A stretch of 64,000 bases of DNA from Pseudoalteromonas sp. DL-6. Its GTDB lineage: Bacteria > Pseudomonadota > Gammaproteobacteria > Enterobacterales > Alteromonadaceae. Position 1 is the stretch's first letter. Each line of letters begins with the position of its first letter. Of the stretch, positions 47,393 to 57,319 are shown one piece after another. The notes under the pieces are model-generated. The model had not been told where the DNA came from. It saw only the letters and a list, made by a program, of their open reading frames with translations, and searched no databases. The stretch lies in the NCBI RefSeq assembly GCF_004328665.1, contig NZ_CP019770.1, positions 62,001 to 126,000 of the forward strand. The letters are read 5' to 3'. The position numbers were made by a program, and so were the translations under genes.

Positions 47393-48106
47393 TTACTTTA
47401 TAAACGCGAATGCATCTGCGTACATGTTTTCACGAGTGGCGCCATGATTTATAAAATCATCACGTACTATGCCAATCATGTCAAAACGACCTGCCATGTA
47501 AATATCGTAAGGTTCTAACGAGATGATATCGTTCATCACCGCTTTATGAACATAACCAGTGTGGCCAGTCCAGCTGTCGGTAGGATGCTCTACGACAGGA
47601 ATAAATTTAAAGTTTTCACGGCTATCTGCCCATACTTGCATTTCGGTATGTGCATATAGCGCCGACTCTTCTTTTACTCCCCAGTAAAATAGCACCGGGC
47701 GCTCACAGTTGATTTCAGCTAAATGCTCAGCCATTGACTTTGCGTAAGAAAAACCAGTACCGCCGGCGAGTAAAATAATTGGACGCTCACACTGCAAACG
47801 CAGCTGAGAAATACCTAAACCTGCTTCAATAGTTACGGTTTGGTTCTCGTTGTGGGCACTACGAAGGTGTTCTAATGATTGCATCGCGTAAGAGTCTGCG
47901 TTTGATGCGCCAATGTGTAACTCTAATGCATCAGTTTGTGAGGGGCGACTCGCGATTGAAAACGCACGTTTATCTTTTTCACCTAAAACCAACTGTAAAT
48001 ATTGACCAGCTTCAAATGCTACAGGCTGTTGCGGCTTTAAAATAACTTTATGAACAAATTCTGTTAGTGGGCTGATAGAAACAACTTCAGCGAGTAATGT
48101 TTGCAT
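47393..48106 (-). CDS. fre: NAD(P)H-flavin reductase Fre
   Basis: 237 aa. The flavin/FAD-binding part has RAFSIASRPS and the NAD-binding part has LLAGGTGFSYAKSMAEH, YWGVKEESALY and YMAGRFDMIGIV. It reduces free FMN or riboflavin with NAD(P)H. It lies 95 bases after ubiD on the same strand, the E. coli arrangement; reduced FMN also feeds UbiX/UbiD prenyl-FMN chemistry. Confidence 0.93.
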   Translation of the reverse strand: MQTLLAEVVSISPLTEFVHKVILKPQQPVAFEAGQYLQLVLGEKDKRAFSIASRPSQTDALELHIGASNADSYAMQSLEHLRSAHNENQTVTIEAGLGISQLRLQCERPIILLAGGTGFSYAKSMAEHLAEINCERPVLFYWGVKEESALYAHTEMQVWADSRENFKFIPVVEHPTDSWTGHTGYVHKAVMNDIISLEPYDIYMAGRFDMIGIVRDDFINHGATRENMYADAFAFIK

Positions 48107-48201
48107 GTTTTACCTTAAATTAGCGGATACGCACTTTATTTGAGCAATAATAGCATATCCGCAGGGTGAGTTTATAGCCTAGAGGCCCTAGACCAAAGTC
48201 G

Positions 48202-49668
48202 TTAAAGAATATCTAAGCTATCCCAAAGCTCATCAACTCGATCTTTAGTGGCTTGATCCATGACAATAGGTTCGCCCCATTCGCGAGTTGTTTCACCTGG
48301 CCATTTATTAGTTGCATCCATGCCCATTTTTGAACCTAGGCCCGATACGGGCGATGCAAAATCTAAATAATCAATTGGCGTGTTTTCAATTAACGTCGTG
48401 TCGCGCGCAGGGTCCATACGAGTAGTGATAGCCCAAATTACATCGTTCCAATCTCTAGCGTTAATATCATCATCACAGACAATAACAAACTTAGTGTACA
48501 TAAATTGTCGTAGGAATGACCAAACTCCCATCATTACGCGCTTGGCGTGACCTGGATATTGTTTTTTCATTGTTACCACGGCCATACGGTACGAACAACC
48601 TTCTGGCGGTAAATAAAAATCGACAATTTCTGGAAATTGCTTTTGTAAAATTGGCACGAATACTTCGTTTAATGCCACCCCTAAAATCGCAGGCTCATCC
48701 GGCGGACGGCCAGTAAAAGTACTATGGTAAATAGGGTCTTTACGATGTGTAATATGGGTGACCGTCATGACTGGGAAGTCATCGACTTCGTTGTAGTATC
48801 CTGTGTGGTCGCCATATGGACCTTCCGGCGCCATCTCTCCAGGCATAATATGCCCTTCAAGTACGATTTCTGCACTGGCTGGTACTTGTAAATCATTCGA
48901 GATTGACTTAACCACTTCAGTTTTACTACCACGTAGTAAACCGGCAAAGGCATATTCGCTTAACGTATCTGGAACGGGGGTAACAGCGCCTAAAATAGTC
49001 GCAGGATCTGCACCTAATGCCACCGAAACAGGGTAGGGCTGGCCAGGGTGTTCTTTACACCACTCTTGAAAATCAAGCGCGCCACCGCGATGAGATAACC
49101 AGCGCATAATGATTTTATTTTTACCCAATAGCTGTTGACGATAAATCCCTAAATTTTGGCGTTTTTTGTGAGGCCCTTTGGTAACGGTTAAACCCCAAGT
49201 AATCAAAGGTGCAGCATCGCCAGGCCAGCAGTGCTGGATAGGAAACTTAGTTAAGTCAACGTCGTCACCTTCTAAAATAACTTGTTGGCAGGGGGCTTTT
49301 TTAACTTCTTTGGCCGGCATATTAAGTACTTGCTTGAATACCGGAATTTGTCCAATCGCTTCTTTAATACCTTTTGGCGGCTCAGGTTCTTTTAGAAATG
49401 CGAGTAATTTTCCTACTTCACGTAATTCACTAACATCTTCTTGGCCCATACCCATAGCTACACGCTTTGGGGTACCAAACAAGTTAGCCAAAACGGGAAT
49501 GTCGTACCCTTTAGGGTTTTCAAATAATAAAGCAGGGCCTTCGGCACGCAGTGTGCGGTCAGCAATTTCGGTCATTTCAAGATACGGGTCAATTTCTTGG
49601 CTGATGCGTTTTAACTCGCCTCGTTTTTCAAGTAAATCGATAAAATCGCGTAGATCTTTGTATTTCAT
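48202..49668 (-). CDS. ubiD: 4-hydroxy-3-polyprenylbenzoate decarboxylase UbiD
   Basis: 488 aa, full length. [22 protein letters not shown], the metal/prenyl-FMN region ([25 protein letters not shown]) and [12 protein letters not shown] are intact. It decarboxylates the ubiquinone precursor using prenylated FMN. Adjacent to fre. Monocistronic or with fre. Confidence 0.97.
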   Translation of the reverse strand: MKYKDLRDFIDLLEKRGELKRISQEIDPYLEMTEIADRTLRAEGPALLFENPKGYDIPVLANLFGTPKRVAMGMGQEDVSELREVGKLLAFLKEPEPPKGIKEAIGQIPVFKQVLNMPAKEVKKAPCQQVILEGDDVDLTKFPIQHCWPGDAAPLITWGLTVTKGPHKKRQNLGIYRQQLLGKNKIIMRWLSHRGGALDFQEWCKEHPGQPYPVSVALGADPATILGAVTPVPDTLSEYAFAGLLRGSKTEVVKSISNDLQVPASAEIVLEGHIMPGEMAPEGPYGDHTGYYNEVDDFPVMTVTHITHRKDPIYHSTFTGRPPDEPAILGVALNEVFVPILQKQFPEIVDFYLPPEGCSYRMAVVTMKKQYPGHAKRVMMGVWSFLRQFMYTKFVIVCDDDINARDWNDVIWAITTRMDPARDTTLIENTPIDYLDFASPVSGLGSKMGMDATNKWPGETTREWGEPIVMDQATKDRVDELWDSLDIL

Positions 49669-49739
49669 TGTGGGCCGTTACTTAGCAAAAAGTTAAAAGT
49701 ATTATACCCAGTTCATACAAGCCAAGTCATTAGCTGCGC

Positions 49740-51770
49740 TTAAAACTTAAAGCGCTCTACTGCACCTTTTAATGAGTGTGCAAGTTGATTAACGTCTTCA
49801 CTTTCGCTTGCTAGGGTCGTCGCATTGTTGGCGTTTAAGGTGGCCTGCTCGGTTACCTTAGCCATTATTTGTTGAATATCGGTGCTGTTTGTAAGTTGTT
49901 CATGTGAGGCATGAGCAATCTCTTTACTCATAGCATTAACCGATACCAGCGTGCTTTTAATACGCTCAACGGCACTATTTAGTTCAGTGCTGTTTTCAAC
50001 GCAGTGCTTAGCCTGTTGTTGCCCATCATTTATTTCAGTTTGAGTGGTTTGAGTATGCTGCTGTAGTGTGTTGATCATGGTGGTAATTTCGCTTGTAGAG
50101 CTTTGCGTACGAGCTGCAAGCGAGCGGACTTCATCCGCTACTACGGCAAATCCGCGACCATGTTCACCGGCCCGCGCCGCTTCAATTGCGGCATTAAGTG
50201 CCAGTAAATTTGTTTGCTCTGCAATACTGCTAATGGTATCGACAATGGCGCCAATTAGTTGCGTATATTGCGCTAATTCTTCTGTACTGCTTACTGCTCT
50301 ATCTAAGCGGCTTAAAAGTGCCTCAATGCTTTGGCTATTATTGTTTGCAATGTCGTTTACGTCATTAGCAAATTGCGAGGCATTAGTAATTTCATCTGAA
50401 GTGCTTTGCGCTTGCTCGTATACGGCTTGTGAGCTTTGTAACATTTGCTGCGCTAATGAGGTTGCTTGTGCACTACGTTCCAGCTGTTGCTTAGCAACAA
50501 TGGTCATTTGCTGGCCTTTTTCGCTGGTTTGAATCGCTGAATTATCGAGTTCGTAAGCGTCGTTACTAATGGCTTTTATTAAGTGAGTTAAATCATCACA
50601 AAGCTTATTAGTGTTGTGCATCAGCGTACCAAATTCATCTTTACTGTGGGGATTGCTACGCTTAGAAAAGTCACCTGAGGCTATGCGAGCAAGTTCTTTA
50701 TTCACCTTTTTAAGCGGTTTTAGCATGGCGTTAGTAGTAAATACTGAAATAATAATCAGCAATGCAATTAATACAAACGCAATAATAATCACTAAGCTAG
50801 AGCCGGTATTAATCGCTGATTTAGCGCTATCTTGTAGAGAGTTAAAGCGTATGTCAGCCAGTTTATTAAGCTCAATCAATTGATTTTCAATACTAATAAA
50901 GGCGTTTTGAAAGCTTTCAAAACGCTGATCAACTTTGTCTTTATTATTGAGCACAGTATTTTGCAATGCATACAGCCCATTAGGATTATTTAATAAGCTA
51001 CTTAAATCATCAAATGCTGTAATAAGCTCATTTGTGTTGAGTTTATTAGCAATAGGGGTGGCTTGTTGCTCTAAGTAACTAAGATTAGATTTAATATTGT
51101 CGAGTAAAAAAGAGGTATCTTGCTGATGATCGTTTATATTTTCTGACGTGGTTATTTGCCCAATTCCTTTGACATTATTATTTAAAGTAAATAATAAATC
51201 ATCAACACGAGTCGCTGTGCCAAATACTGCATTCAAAAGTGATTGCTGGTTGCTCGCCACGTTTATGAGCTCTATATCAAGTAAGCGGTTACTGAGTTCA
51301 CGAAGTTGTTCATTAAACGTAATTGTTAGTGCTGCGGCTGAGCTTTGCGCCTTAAAGCGTTGCTCTTTTGCTGCAAGCATGTCGTTGCTTATTGTATTTA
51401 GCTTGGTGAAGTCATTATTAATAGTAACGAGTAATGTTTGCATGCCTTGCTGCTGGGCAACTTGCGCTTTGAGTGTTTCTAATTTACTAAAAAACTGCGT
51501 TTGTTCGGCGTGCGCCTGTTTTTTATTTTCCAGCAGTAAATTAAGTTTAGTTTGGCTATAAGCAATGGCATTAAATTTAGTAATAGAAAGGAGTGATAAG
51601 CGCAGATCTTTACTCGCTTGTTGTACAGGCACTGCCAAGGTTTCTATACGCGTGTTAGTAGTACTAATTTGATTTAGGGACCAGTAAAAAAATAGACTGC
51701 TAGTAAGCATTAACAAGCCAATGGCTGAAAAGGCTAAAATTATTTTATGTTTGATGGCAAGAGATTGCAT
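49740..51770 (-). CDS. Methyl-accepting chemotaxis protein
   Basis: 676 aa. Membrane helix 1 (~10-30), a long helical periplasmic sensor (~31-320), membrane helix 2 (~325-350) and HAMP (~350-405). The signalling domain carries the hairpin tip [23 protein letters not shown]. The helical, Gln-rich sensor looks like a HBM/four-helix type; ligand unknown. It lacks a C-terminal CheR-binding pentapeptide. Confidence 0.93.
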   Translation of the reverse strand: MQSLAIKHKIILAFSAIGLLMLTSSLFFYWSLNQISTTNTRIETLAVPVQQASKDLRLSLLSITKFNAIAYSQTKLNLLLENKKQAHAEQTQFFSKLETLKAQVAQQQGMQTLLVTINNDFTKLNTISNDMLAAKEQRFKAQSSAAALTITFNEQLRELSNRLLDIELINVASNQQSLLNAVFGTATRVDDLLFTLNNNVKGIGQITTSENINDHQQDTSFLLDNIKSNLSYLEQQATPIANKLNTNELITAFDDLSSLLNNPNGLYALQNTVLNNKDKVDQRFESFQNAFISIENQLIELNKLADIRFNSLQDSAKSAINTGSSLVIIIAFVLIALLIIISVFTTNAMLKPLKKVNKELARIASGDFSKRSNPHSKDEFGTLMHNTNKLCDDLTHLIKAISNDAYELDNSAIQTSEKGQQMTIVAKQQLERSAQATSLAQQMLQSSQAVYEQAQSTSDEITNASQFANDVNDIANNNSQSIEALLSRLDRAVSSTEELAQYTQLIGAIVDTISSIAEQTNLLALNAAIEAARAGEHGRGFAVVADEVRSLAARTQSSTSEITTMINTLQQHTQTTQTEINDGQQQAKHCVENSTELNSAVERIKSTLVSVNAMSKEIAHASHEQLTNSTDIQQIMAKVTEQATLNANNATTLASESEDVNQLAHSLKGAVERFKF

Positions 51771-51837
51771 AACTTTATCAACAATATTAAGACTTTTGTT
51801 AGTGTAGCAAGTTTTTTAATGCGATGTTAGTCATTGG

Positions 51838-52116
51838 TTAACTGGTGTTGCAGTGATATTTTTTGCCGCTAATTATTAGCATGGCTTGCTCGCCTTTGCT
51901 CCAAAATAACACCTCTTGATTAATGTATTTACTGCCTGAAGCACTCACCTCATGATTCAATATGTAATCATGATCATAAAAGCTCAGCTTTGCTTGCTTG
52001 TTGCTAATAATATCAAGTTTTGCAGGTGCGTTATCGCAAACATAGTTATTTGTAACTGGCTGCTTATTGCATGCAGTCAAAGCTATTAGAGCAATAATAA
52101 CGATAGCGTGTTTCAT
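51838..52116 (-). CDS. MliC-family lysozyme inhibitor lipoprotein
   Basis: 92 aa. Lipobox LTAC with Cys16. The mature part has YVCDNAPAKLDI, then the inhibitor motif region ASGSKYINQEVLFWSKGEQAMLII ending GKKYHCN, with a Cys pair. MliC/PliC proteins block c-type lysozyme in the periplasm or outer membrane. Monocistronic, divergent from the truncated DUF808 gene. Confidence 0.88.
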   Translation of the reverse strand: MKHAIVIIALIALTACNKQPVTNNYVCDNAPAKLDIISNKQAKLSFYDHDYILNHEVSASGSKYINQEVLFWSKGEQAMLIISGKKYHCNTS

Positions 52117-52233
52117 TGGCTGTGCCTTATTGAGTCCCTTGTTTAATTAAGAGCTTAACAAAGCTAAATTAACCGTTGGTGAAAATATAGCTTTACGTTA
52201 TGTTTAAGATCTTATTTTTAGTTAGGAAATTTC

Positions 52234-52671
52234 ATGGCTGGCAGCAACCTTTTAACATTACTGGATGATATAACGACTTTGCTGGATGATATTGCGACCA
52301 TGAGTAAAGTTGCGACAAAGAAAACAGCCGGAGTACTTGGTGATGATTTGGCACTTAATGCTCAGCAAGTTACTGGGGTTACTGCTGATAGGGAGCTGCC
52401 CGTTGTATGGGCAGTGGCAAAGGGGTCGTTTTTAAATAAAGCCATATTAGTCCCTGCTGCGTTATTAATTAGTGTGTGGTTGCCTTGGCTAATTACTCCA
52501 CTTTTAATGATAGGTGGCTTATTTTTATGTTTTGAAGGCGCAGAAAAAATATTTTTATCTCATCATGCAGAAGCGACAGAAGGTGCTGAAAATTTAGACC
52601 TGGCAGAGTATGAAAAACAAAAAGTTAAAGGCGCCATTCGTACTGATTTTATTCTTAATATGAAAAGTTAA
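52234..52671 (+). pseudogene. Truncated DUF808 (YedI-type) membrane protein gene
   Basis: 145 aa from ATG at 52234. The family N-terminus is clear ([47 protein letters not shown] split in the family motif; [32 protein letters not shown]). Complete relatives are about 300 aa. Here the frame follows the family to [10 protein letters not shown], then changes to NMKS and stops. The second half of the gene is not found in the window, so the gene was broken at about 52656 by the island. The protein may be non-functional. Confidence 0.88.
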
Positions 52672-53158
52672 ACGGTACACTTTAATAAAGTGTAGATAGA
52701 ATGAGCTTAAAGAGAAATAAATGTGTACTACTTAAAAACTGACATAAAATAGGATATAGGATACTTTTAAACCTCAATTGTAGTAAACAAAAGTAAATTT
52801 TAGGCTCATAAAAACGATAAAAGTAAGCACTTCGGTAAATTATAGTAGCTCATATCTGATCTCACAGTTTCTATGAATAGGTCAGGAATTCATCCGAAAG
52901 GCAGTTATGAGCGATAACCGGTCATTGAGTTTGGCTAAACACAAGAGTTAGTTGATTGGTTAAACTACTCTTTGCGCATATATTCATGAAAATGAGCGAC
53001 GCGCGCATATTGTTCCATTTAACTTTACTTAAAAGTTTTAGAAAACTTAGTGATAGTAATACCTTAGGTAATTTGTTAAAACTATATAATATAGAAAAGT
53101 GAGCGTTAAGTCGGCAGAGATATGCGCGATGAGCGCACTATTAAAATGTTAGAACAGT
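52672..53158. other. Non-coding left flank of the cassette array
   Basis: 487 bases with no convincing gene. I see the dyad at 52678-52695, scattered short frames (the longest just 15 codons), and GTTAGAAC at 53149-53156 right before the first cassette start. That last sequence could be the R' core (GTTRRRY-like) of an attI or degraded attC site, but I cannot find its partner R''. No intI gene is here. Confidence 0.45.
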
Positions 53159-53482
53159 ATGAAGATTGATCCAGAAAAGATATTCAATGGTGGAAGGCTG
53201 TTTCTCTGGGATGAAAAGGATCTTCAGAAGGCAGAGTACACAGTAAATCCAATTGAAGTGACGTCACTAAGGGTTGGTGCCAAGTGCTTCAGCTACTATG
53301 GGATAGAGAACCTGTTAGGTAGATTATCAAAATACATAAATGTGGCCGCGATCGAGCTCGCTGATGACAGGATTCAGGATCACGATATGCCGAAGGTAAG
53401 GCAGCAATTCGAGAGGGCTTTTCCTGCTGCAACTTTCAAATGGGGCTATGACCTGTTGGTGGCAGGCAAGCATGGGCGTTGA
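53159..53482 (+). CDS. Cassette 1: hypothetical protein, 107 aa
   Basis: 107 aa, cytoplasmic, unrecognised. It opens MKIDPEKIFNGGRLFLWDEKD and ends GYDLLVAGKHGR. Base composition is richer in G+C than the genes around it, as is its attC site, which suggests separate origin. The gene starts ten bases after a possible R' core and ends ten bases before R'' of attC 1, the tight packing typical of integron cassettes. Confidence 0.65.
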   Translation: MKIDPEKIFNGGRLFLWDEKDLQKAEYTVNPIEVTSLRVGAKCFSYYGIENLLGRLSKYINVAAIELADDRIQDHDMPKVRQQFERAFPAATFKWGYDLLVAGKHGR

Positions 53483-53491
53483 AGTATCAAA

Positions 53492-53606
53492 TTCTAACAA
53501 GGCGCTGTAGTACGCGGCCGATGGCCGATGGCCGATGGCCGCCGGACGCCCTTTTCATTGCGGCTTCGCCTCCATTACAAGGGCGCCGCTAATCTCAGCG
53601 TTATAG
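53492..53606 (+). other. attC recombination site 1
   Basis: R''-like TTCTAAC (53492-53498) and R'-like GTTATAG (53600-53606), with complementary inner boxes AAGGCGC and GGGCGCC. The loop carries three copies of the 7-mer GGCCGAT (about 53515-53540). Length 115 bp, 5' to 3' orientation with the cassette genes. Confidence 0.8.
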
Positions 53607-53624
53607 GTCTATGTAGGAGAGTAC

Positions 53625-54599
53625 ATGATATCTAATAAATTCAGAATGGGTTTAATTCTTGCTTTGGTAATTATGTCAACGGAGCTTTTTGCCTCAGACA
53701 AGTATCAGATTACGGAAGGTAGTAGTATTGTAAATGGAATTGAATTAAAGGCTGTCGAATTTTCTATGAGTGTACCGGTATATCTTAATAGATATAGAAC
53801 GACTACACCTGACAAGCTAATTATCAAATTCGATGAGGCGGGGTTTACCGAGTTATCAACTGAGACATACAGTAGTTCATATTTATTTTCTGTTGGTGAG
53901 GTTGAGCAATTTGTTGGAATTCTAACTAAAGGCAAGGCTGATGCAAAACACGCTCGATATTCTAAACAGGCTGGAAAATTTAGAGTTGGGCAGGTCGGTG
54001 GAAAACTGATAGTGAATATCGTGACACATTCAGGAGGGGAGCTTGGATACTATTCATTATTTACAAAACCTGTCTATAATTCGGCTACATGGGTTGAACA
54101 TAGGCTTAATCTGGCCGAAGTTGACGCGATTATAGAAGTTCTCTCTTTAAAGAATAAAGTTGTTTCTTCATTGAGTGGGGAAACCAATGAAATTAAAGTA
54201 ATTAAATTAAGTATGAGTATGCAGGGACAGAATTCGGCAACAGGTGGGCTTTCACTTAAAATAACCCAGAAAACAGATAAAACAGATTTGTGGGTTGAAC
54301 GTGCTAAATTCAAACTTTCAGTTAGTAATGATGAAAAAAGGAGATTGAGTTTAGGGTTTAGTAAAGCCCTTAAATATCTAAAACATGCTAATTTGTCTTA
54401 TGAAGATTTACCAGAGAAAAAATTTCAAATTGCAAAATTGAAATCGCAAGAGATTGTAGCTAGTGTTGAGTCGTTTGGAGGAAATTCTGATCGTTATCAG
54501 TTAACAACATATTTGTTGTCAGAGAATGAGTCCGAGCCAAGGTGGGTAATAATTTCTGAGGATCAGCTAGAGAAATTCATAAGCGTTATTAGCAAGTAA
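53625..54599 (+). CDS. Cassette 2: secreted hypothetical protein, 324 aa
   Basis: 324 aa with an N-terminal signal peptide (MGLILALVIMSTELFA, cut near residue 23), so periplasmic or secreted. The rest is rich in beta strands, with no Cys pairs and no motif I can name. It starts after the R' core of attC 1, preceded by GGAGAG, and lies 43 bases before attC 2. Function unknown. Confidence 0.75.
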   Translation: MISNKFRMGLILALVIMSTELFASDKYQITEGSSIVNGIELKAVEFSMSVPVYLNRYRTTTPDKLIIKFDEAGFTELSTETYSSSYLFSVGEVEQFVGILTKGKADAKHARYSKQAGKFRVGQVGGKLIVNIVTHSGGELGYYSLFTKPVYNSATWVEHRLNLAEVDAIIEVLSLKNKVVSSLSGETNEIKVIKLSMSMQGQNSATGGLSLKITQKTDKTDLWVERAKFKLSVSNDEKRRLSLGFSKALKYLKHANLSYEDLPEKKFQIAKLKSQEIVASVESFGGNSDRYQLTTYLLSENESEPRWVIISEDQLEKFISVISK

Positions 54600-54642
54600 A
54601 GTTTATTTTGAAAAATTTTAGCTTTAAATTGCTAGAAAGGAC

Positions 54643-54758
54643 CTATAACAAGGCCAAGAACTCGGAAACCAAAAGCTCCGCACCTTTTGTGCATTTGCTT
54701 CGCAAATTATTGCACAAAAGCTACTACACTTTTGGTTCCGGTGTTGGCGGCGTTAGCT
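54643..54758 (+). other. attC recombination site 2
   Basis: R''-like CTATAAC (54643-54649) and R' GTTAGCT (54752-54758). Inner region AAGGCC and GGCGGC, and a long internal dyad (ACCAAAAGC... / ...TTTTGGT). Length 116 bp. Confidence 0.8.
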
Positions 54759-54783
54759 GCTTAAGCTCATAAAGGAACAAGAG

Positions 54784-55626
54784 ATGAGAAAATACATCAT
54801 AGCTCTCCCAATCATCTTATCTGGCTGTATATCAAGCAATCCTATTAAGCCTGAGGATTTAAGCCATAATTATTTCGATACAGGAAGAAGAGTTGGATAT
54901 AAAATTCAATCACAGAACCTAGAATACGACATCAAAGTTGCAGCACAGTGCGACTCCAACAAACAAAAGTATTCATTCTCATTCATAGATAAAAGCAGTG
55001 GACAAAGAGCTTATCAGCCCCAATGGTCTTTTTTCTTTAATGGAGAAAAAGATTATCGCTCATCCAAAGAATACGATGAAGCTGAATATCTTAATAAAGC
55101 CACAAATGTTCAGGTTGCTAGATATTTGGGCTCTTCAAAATATTCTCAAAAAGTTGACCTGTCGGCACCAGAACTACTCAACCTCCCAACGCTTTGTAAA
55201 GATAAATACACACAAATACAAAAAGATTCAGCCAAACGCAGAAAGCAAAGAATGGAAAAGGATGCAGAATTAGTTGCGTCCGTAAAAAAATCAACGGGGT
55301 TAGAGCCCATGTTTTCTGACAGCAACCAGAAAAATTTCAATGAGCTAGTTTATAGTTTCCAAACAAATGGCTTCGCTCAACATCAAAATAAATTTGTATG
55401 GACTGAGGATGGTGATTACAAAGTATCACAGGTCTTGGACGGTAAGCTTATGTTAACTAGTTACAGCACACGTTTACCACCAATAACCATCATTACAAAC
55501 TTACCTGCAATTGAGGGGCAATTTTGGTCTAGCATTTCACGCGCACCATTAAAGTTTGTAGGCGTCACCAATTACACAACCGTTCTTGGTGCAACTAAAC
55601 AAACAGTTGTTTTTCAGCAATTGTAA
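54784..55626 (+). CDS. Cassette 3: lipoprotein of unknown function, 280 aa
   Basis: 280 aa. Signal sequence with lipobox LSGC (Cys15), then SSNP. The middle (~135-165) is Lys/Glu-rich and helical; the C-terminal third is strand-rich (LMLTSYSTRLPPITIITNLP). No family recognised. Preceded by AGGAACAAGAG, and ended by attC 3 only three bases after the stop. Exported cassette products are frequent in chromosomal integrons. Confidence 0.75.
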   Translation: MRKYIIALPIILSGCISSNPIKPEDLSHNYFDTGRRVGYKIQSQNLEYDIKVAAQCDSNKQKYSFSFIDKSSGQRAYQPQWSFFFNGEKDYRSSKEYDEAEYLNKATNVQVARYLGSSKYSQKVDLSAPELLNLPTLCKDKYTQIQKDSAKRRKQRMEKDAELVASVKKSTGLEPMFSDSNQKNFNELVYSFQTNGFAQHQNKFVWTEDGDYKVSQVLDGKLMLTSYSTRLPPITIITNLPAIEGQFWSSISRAPLKFVGVTNYTTVLGATKQTVVFQQL

Positions 55627-55629
55627 TGC

Positions 55630-55726
55630 AGCTAACAAGGCAAGGCATTGGACTGTCAAAAGCGTCACTTAAATTGCTTACGCAATTACGTGCCACTTCT
55701 GCCAGCCCATGCTCGCGGCGTTAGCT
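55630..55726 (+). other. attC recombination site 3
   Basis: R'' AGCTAAC (55630-55636) and R' GTTAGCT (55720-55726) are perfectly complementary. Length 97 bp, with a hairpin AAATTGC/GCAATTA in the middle. Confidence 0.85.
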
Positions 55727-55750
55727 GTTTAATGAAAAATTTGGAGTAAT

Positions 55751-56314
55751 ATGTCTCATTATTTTGGTATCGAAGAAATCAAGACAAAGTTAATCGTTGT
55801 GGTTGGAATGTCTTTGTCAGGTGAAGAATTTTGTAAAAGATACCGTATGGGGTCTGATGAGTATCATAAAGTCTATAATCTCGCTGATTACACGGCATTA
55901 ACTAAAACTATCGTCAGCAATAATCTAATAGAAATTTCAGTTAAGGTTCGGTGCTTAGTCGACGCGTTGAGCTCTCAAGGAATTAAATTCCCAGTAGAAA
56001 AATCAATTACGACCTACGGCGCTGGTAGTTGTGCTGATGGCAAGAAAAAGATGAAAGGCTTTCGATTTATTTGTAATAAGGTTATCCATGCTGATGGTTT
56101 TAATCTTGATTTCATTGGCCGAAAATCCTTACCTAAAGAAATGGTTTGGTGGTCAGGAGATATTACTGTTTCAGGGGCATATCAGGGAGAAAGGTGGGAG
56201 TTCTTCTTTTCTGTTTTAGACTGGTGTGACGAGGTACTAGAGTTCCTAAAACTGGCAGAGGCACAAATTGATAAAATTCAGGGGAGTTCGCGCGATCTTC
56301 AGCTACACAGCTAA
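55751..56314 (+). CDS. Cassette 4: hypothetical protein, 187 aa
   Basis: 187 aa, no signal peptide. KLIVVVGMSLSGEEFCKRYRMG and TTYGAGSCADGKKKMKGFRFICNKVIHADGFN are its most distinctive parts; the C-terminal third is a Trp-rich strand-helix region (GERWEFFFSVLDWCDEVLEFL). Not recognised. Its TAA stop lies inside the R'' core of attC 4, as commonly seen for cassettes. Confidence 0.75.
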   Translation: MSHYFGIEEIKTKLIVVVGMSLSGEEFCKRYRMGSDEYHKVYNLADYTALTKTIVSNNLIEISVKVRCLVDALSSQGIKFPVEKSITTYGAGSCADGKKKMKGFRFICNKVIHADGFNLDFIGRKSLPKEMVWWSGDITVSGAYQGERWEFFFSVLDWCDEVLEFLKLAEAQIDKIQGSSRDLQLHS

Positions 56315-56433
56315 CAAATTGTTCAAGAGTGATTCGGCACGCGTGGCATTTTTACCATGCGTCAAGTTTAGTGGTTAGGTGGTATGCGGAGGCTTAGGTA
56401 TTGCGTGCCTCACACCTTAACAAGGCGTTACAA
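56309..56433 (+). other. attC recombination site 4, Vibrio VCR-like
   Basis: R'' AGCTAAC (56309-56315) and R' GTTACAA (56427-56433). The body (AACAAATTGTTCAAGAG ... GCGTGGCATTTTTACCATGC ... GAGTTTAG-like GTTTAGTGGTTAGG ... CTTAACAAGGCGTTA) follows the Vibrio cholerae repeat type, unlike the other three sites. Length 125 bp. Confidence 0.8.
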
Positions 56434-56547
56434 ATGTCCGCAATTGGCACATATGCGACTGTCAGATTTGATTAGACCACTAAGATGAAATCTGGCATAT
56501 AAAGTTATGACGTGAATATACTCAAGTTGTTACCGCCTCCATTGGGG

Positions 56548-56868
56548 TTAGCAAGATACTTTTAAATCATCTTCACGTGTAAACTGATCGCTAACATTAA
56601 CTACAAAGTCAGTCACTGTAATATCAAGAGTGTCAAATTTTGAATCTATAACATAAGAGTGCCCGAACAAAGTCGTTATTTCCAATTTATCCTTAATAGA
56701 ATACTTGCTAATTATTTTAGATGTTAAAATTTGCTTAAAACGAGTCAGGCCCATTTTGTCTTTGTATTCAACTAAGACTAATAGAATGTCAGCATTATGA
56801 AAATCAGGGTCAATTAATTTATCGTAAAGAGAAATAACGCAACTATGTTTTATGTTAATTTTTTGCAT
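56548..56868 (-). CDS. Hypothetical protein, 106 aa
   Basis: 106 aa on the strand opposite to the cassettes, starting MQKINIKHSCVISLYDKLIDP. No signal, no membrane segment; alternating strands (ADILLVLVEYKDK; LEITTLFGHSYVID; LDITVTDFVVNVSDQF). Not recognised. It lies beyond attC 4 and may be a cassette in reverse or part of the next insertion. AT content is high. Confidence 0.5.
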   Translation of the reverse strand: MQKINIKHSCVISLYDKLIDPDFHNADILLVLVEYKDKMGLTRFKQILTSKIISKYSIKDKLEITTLFGHSYVIDSKFDTLDITVTDFVVNVSDQFTREDDLKVSC

Positions 56869-57319
56869 TCATCACACTTATTTTTGTTTAACTTCCAATA
56901 TTTAAACTTTATGAGCTGTGGAGGAAAAATTGTCAATACTTCAAATGTGTACAATAAAATCAAAGATGAAAATGTTTAATTTTAAATCAATAGCTTACAA
57001 GTTTTTTTATGTCGTTTCCTAAAATATTTTTATAAAAAAACTGATTTAATGGTTCTGTGAGTATTAATAAGTAGTGATCCTACCTAAAGTTATATTTATT
57101 TTGTGAATGCATACTTTGATTCTAACAGCACACCTTTCATATTAAATAGTGTCTTAATCTAATTAAGCCAGCAAAGAGTTTCTTTGCGAACCCTATGCAA
57201 TAAAGAAAAATTAAGTGTGCTAGATCTGAAAAAACTCATGATTAGATCCGCGCATTTGATATGTTTTTAATTCATATTCTTCTACCATAAGTCAACAAAT
57301 AATCTGTGAGGTTCGGCTT
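56869..57319. other. AT-rich intergenic stretch
   Basis: 451 bases without a gene. One small hairpin GCAAAGA/TCTTTGC (57171-57187) lies in the upstream region of the 57320 gene; GAGG sits before that gene's start. No attC is seen. Confidence 0.5.

Noticed and set aside
49178-49696. 172-residue plus-strand frame inside ubiD
   Set aside because: It is antisense to a full-length, highly conserved gene and has low-complexity composition; other long antisense frames in the window are rejected for the same reason.
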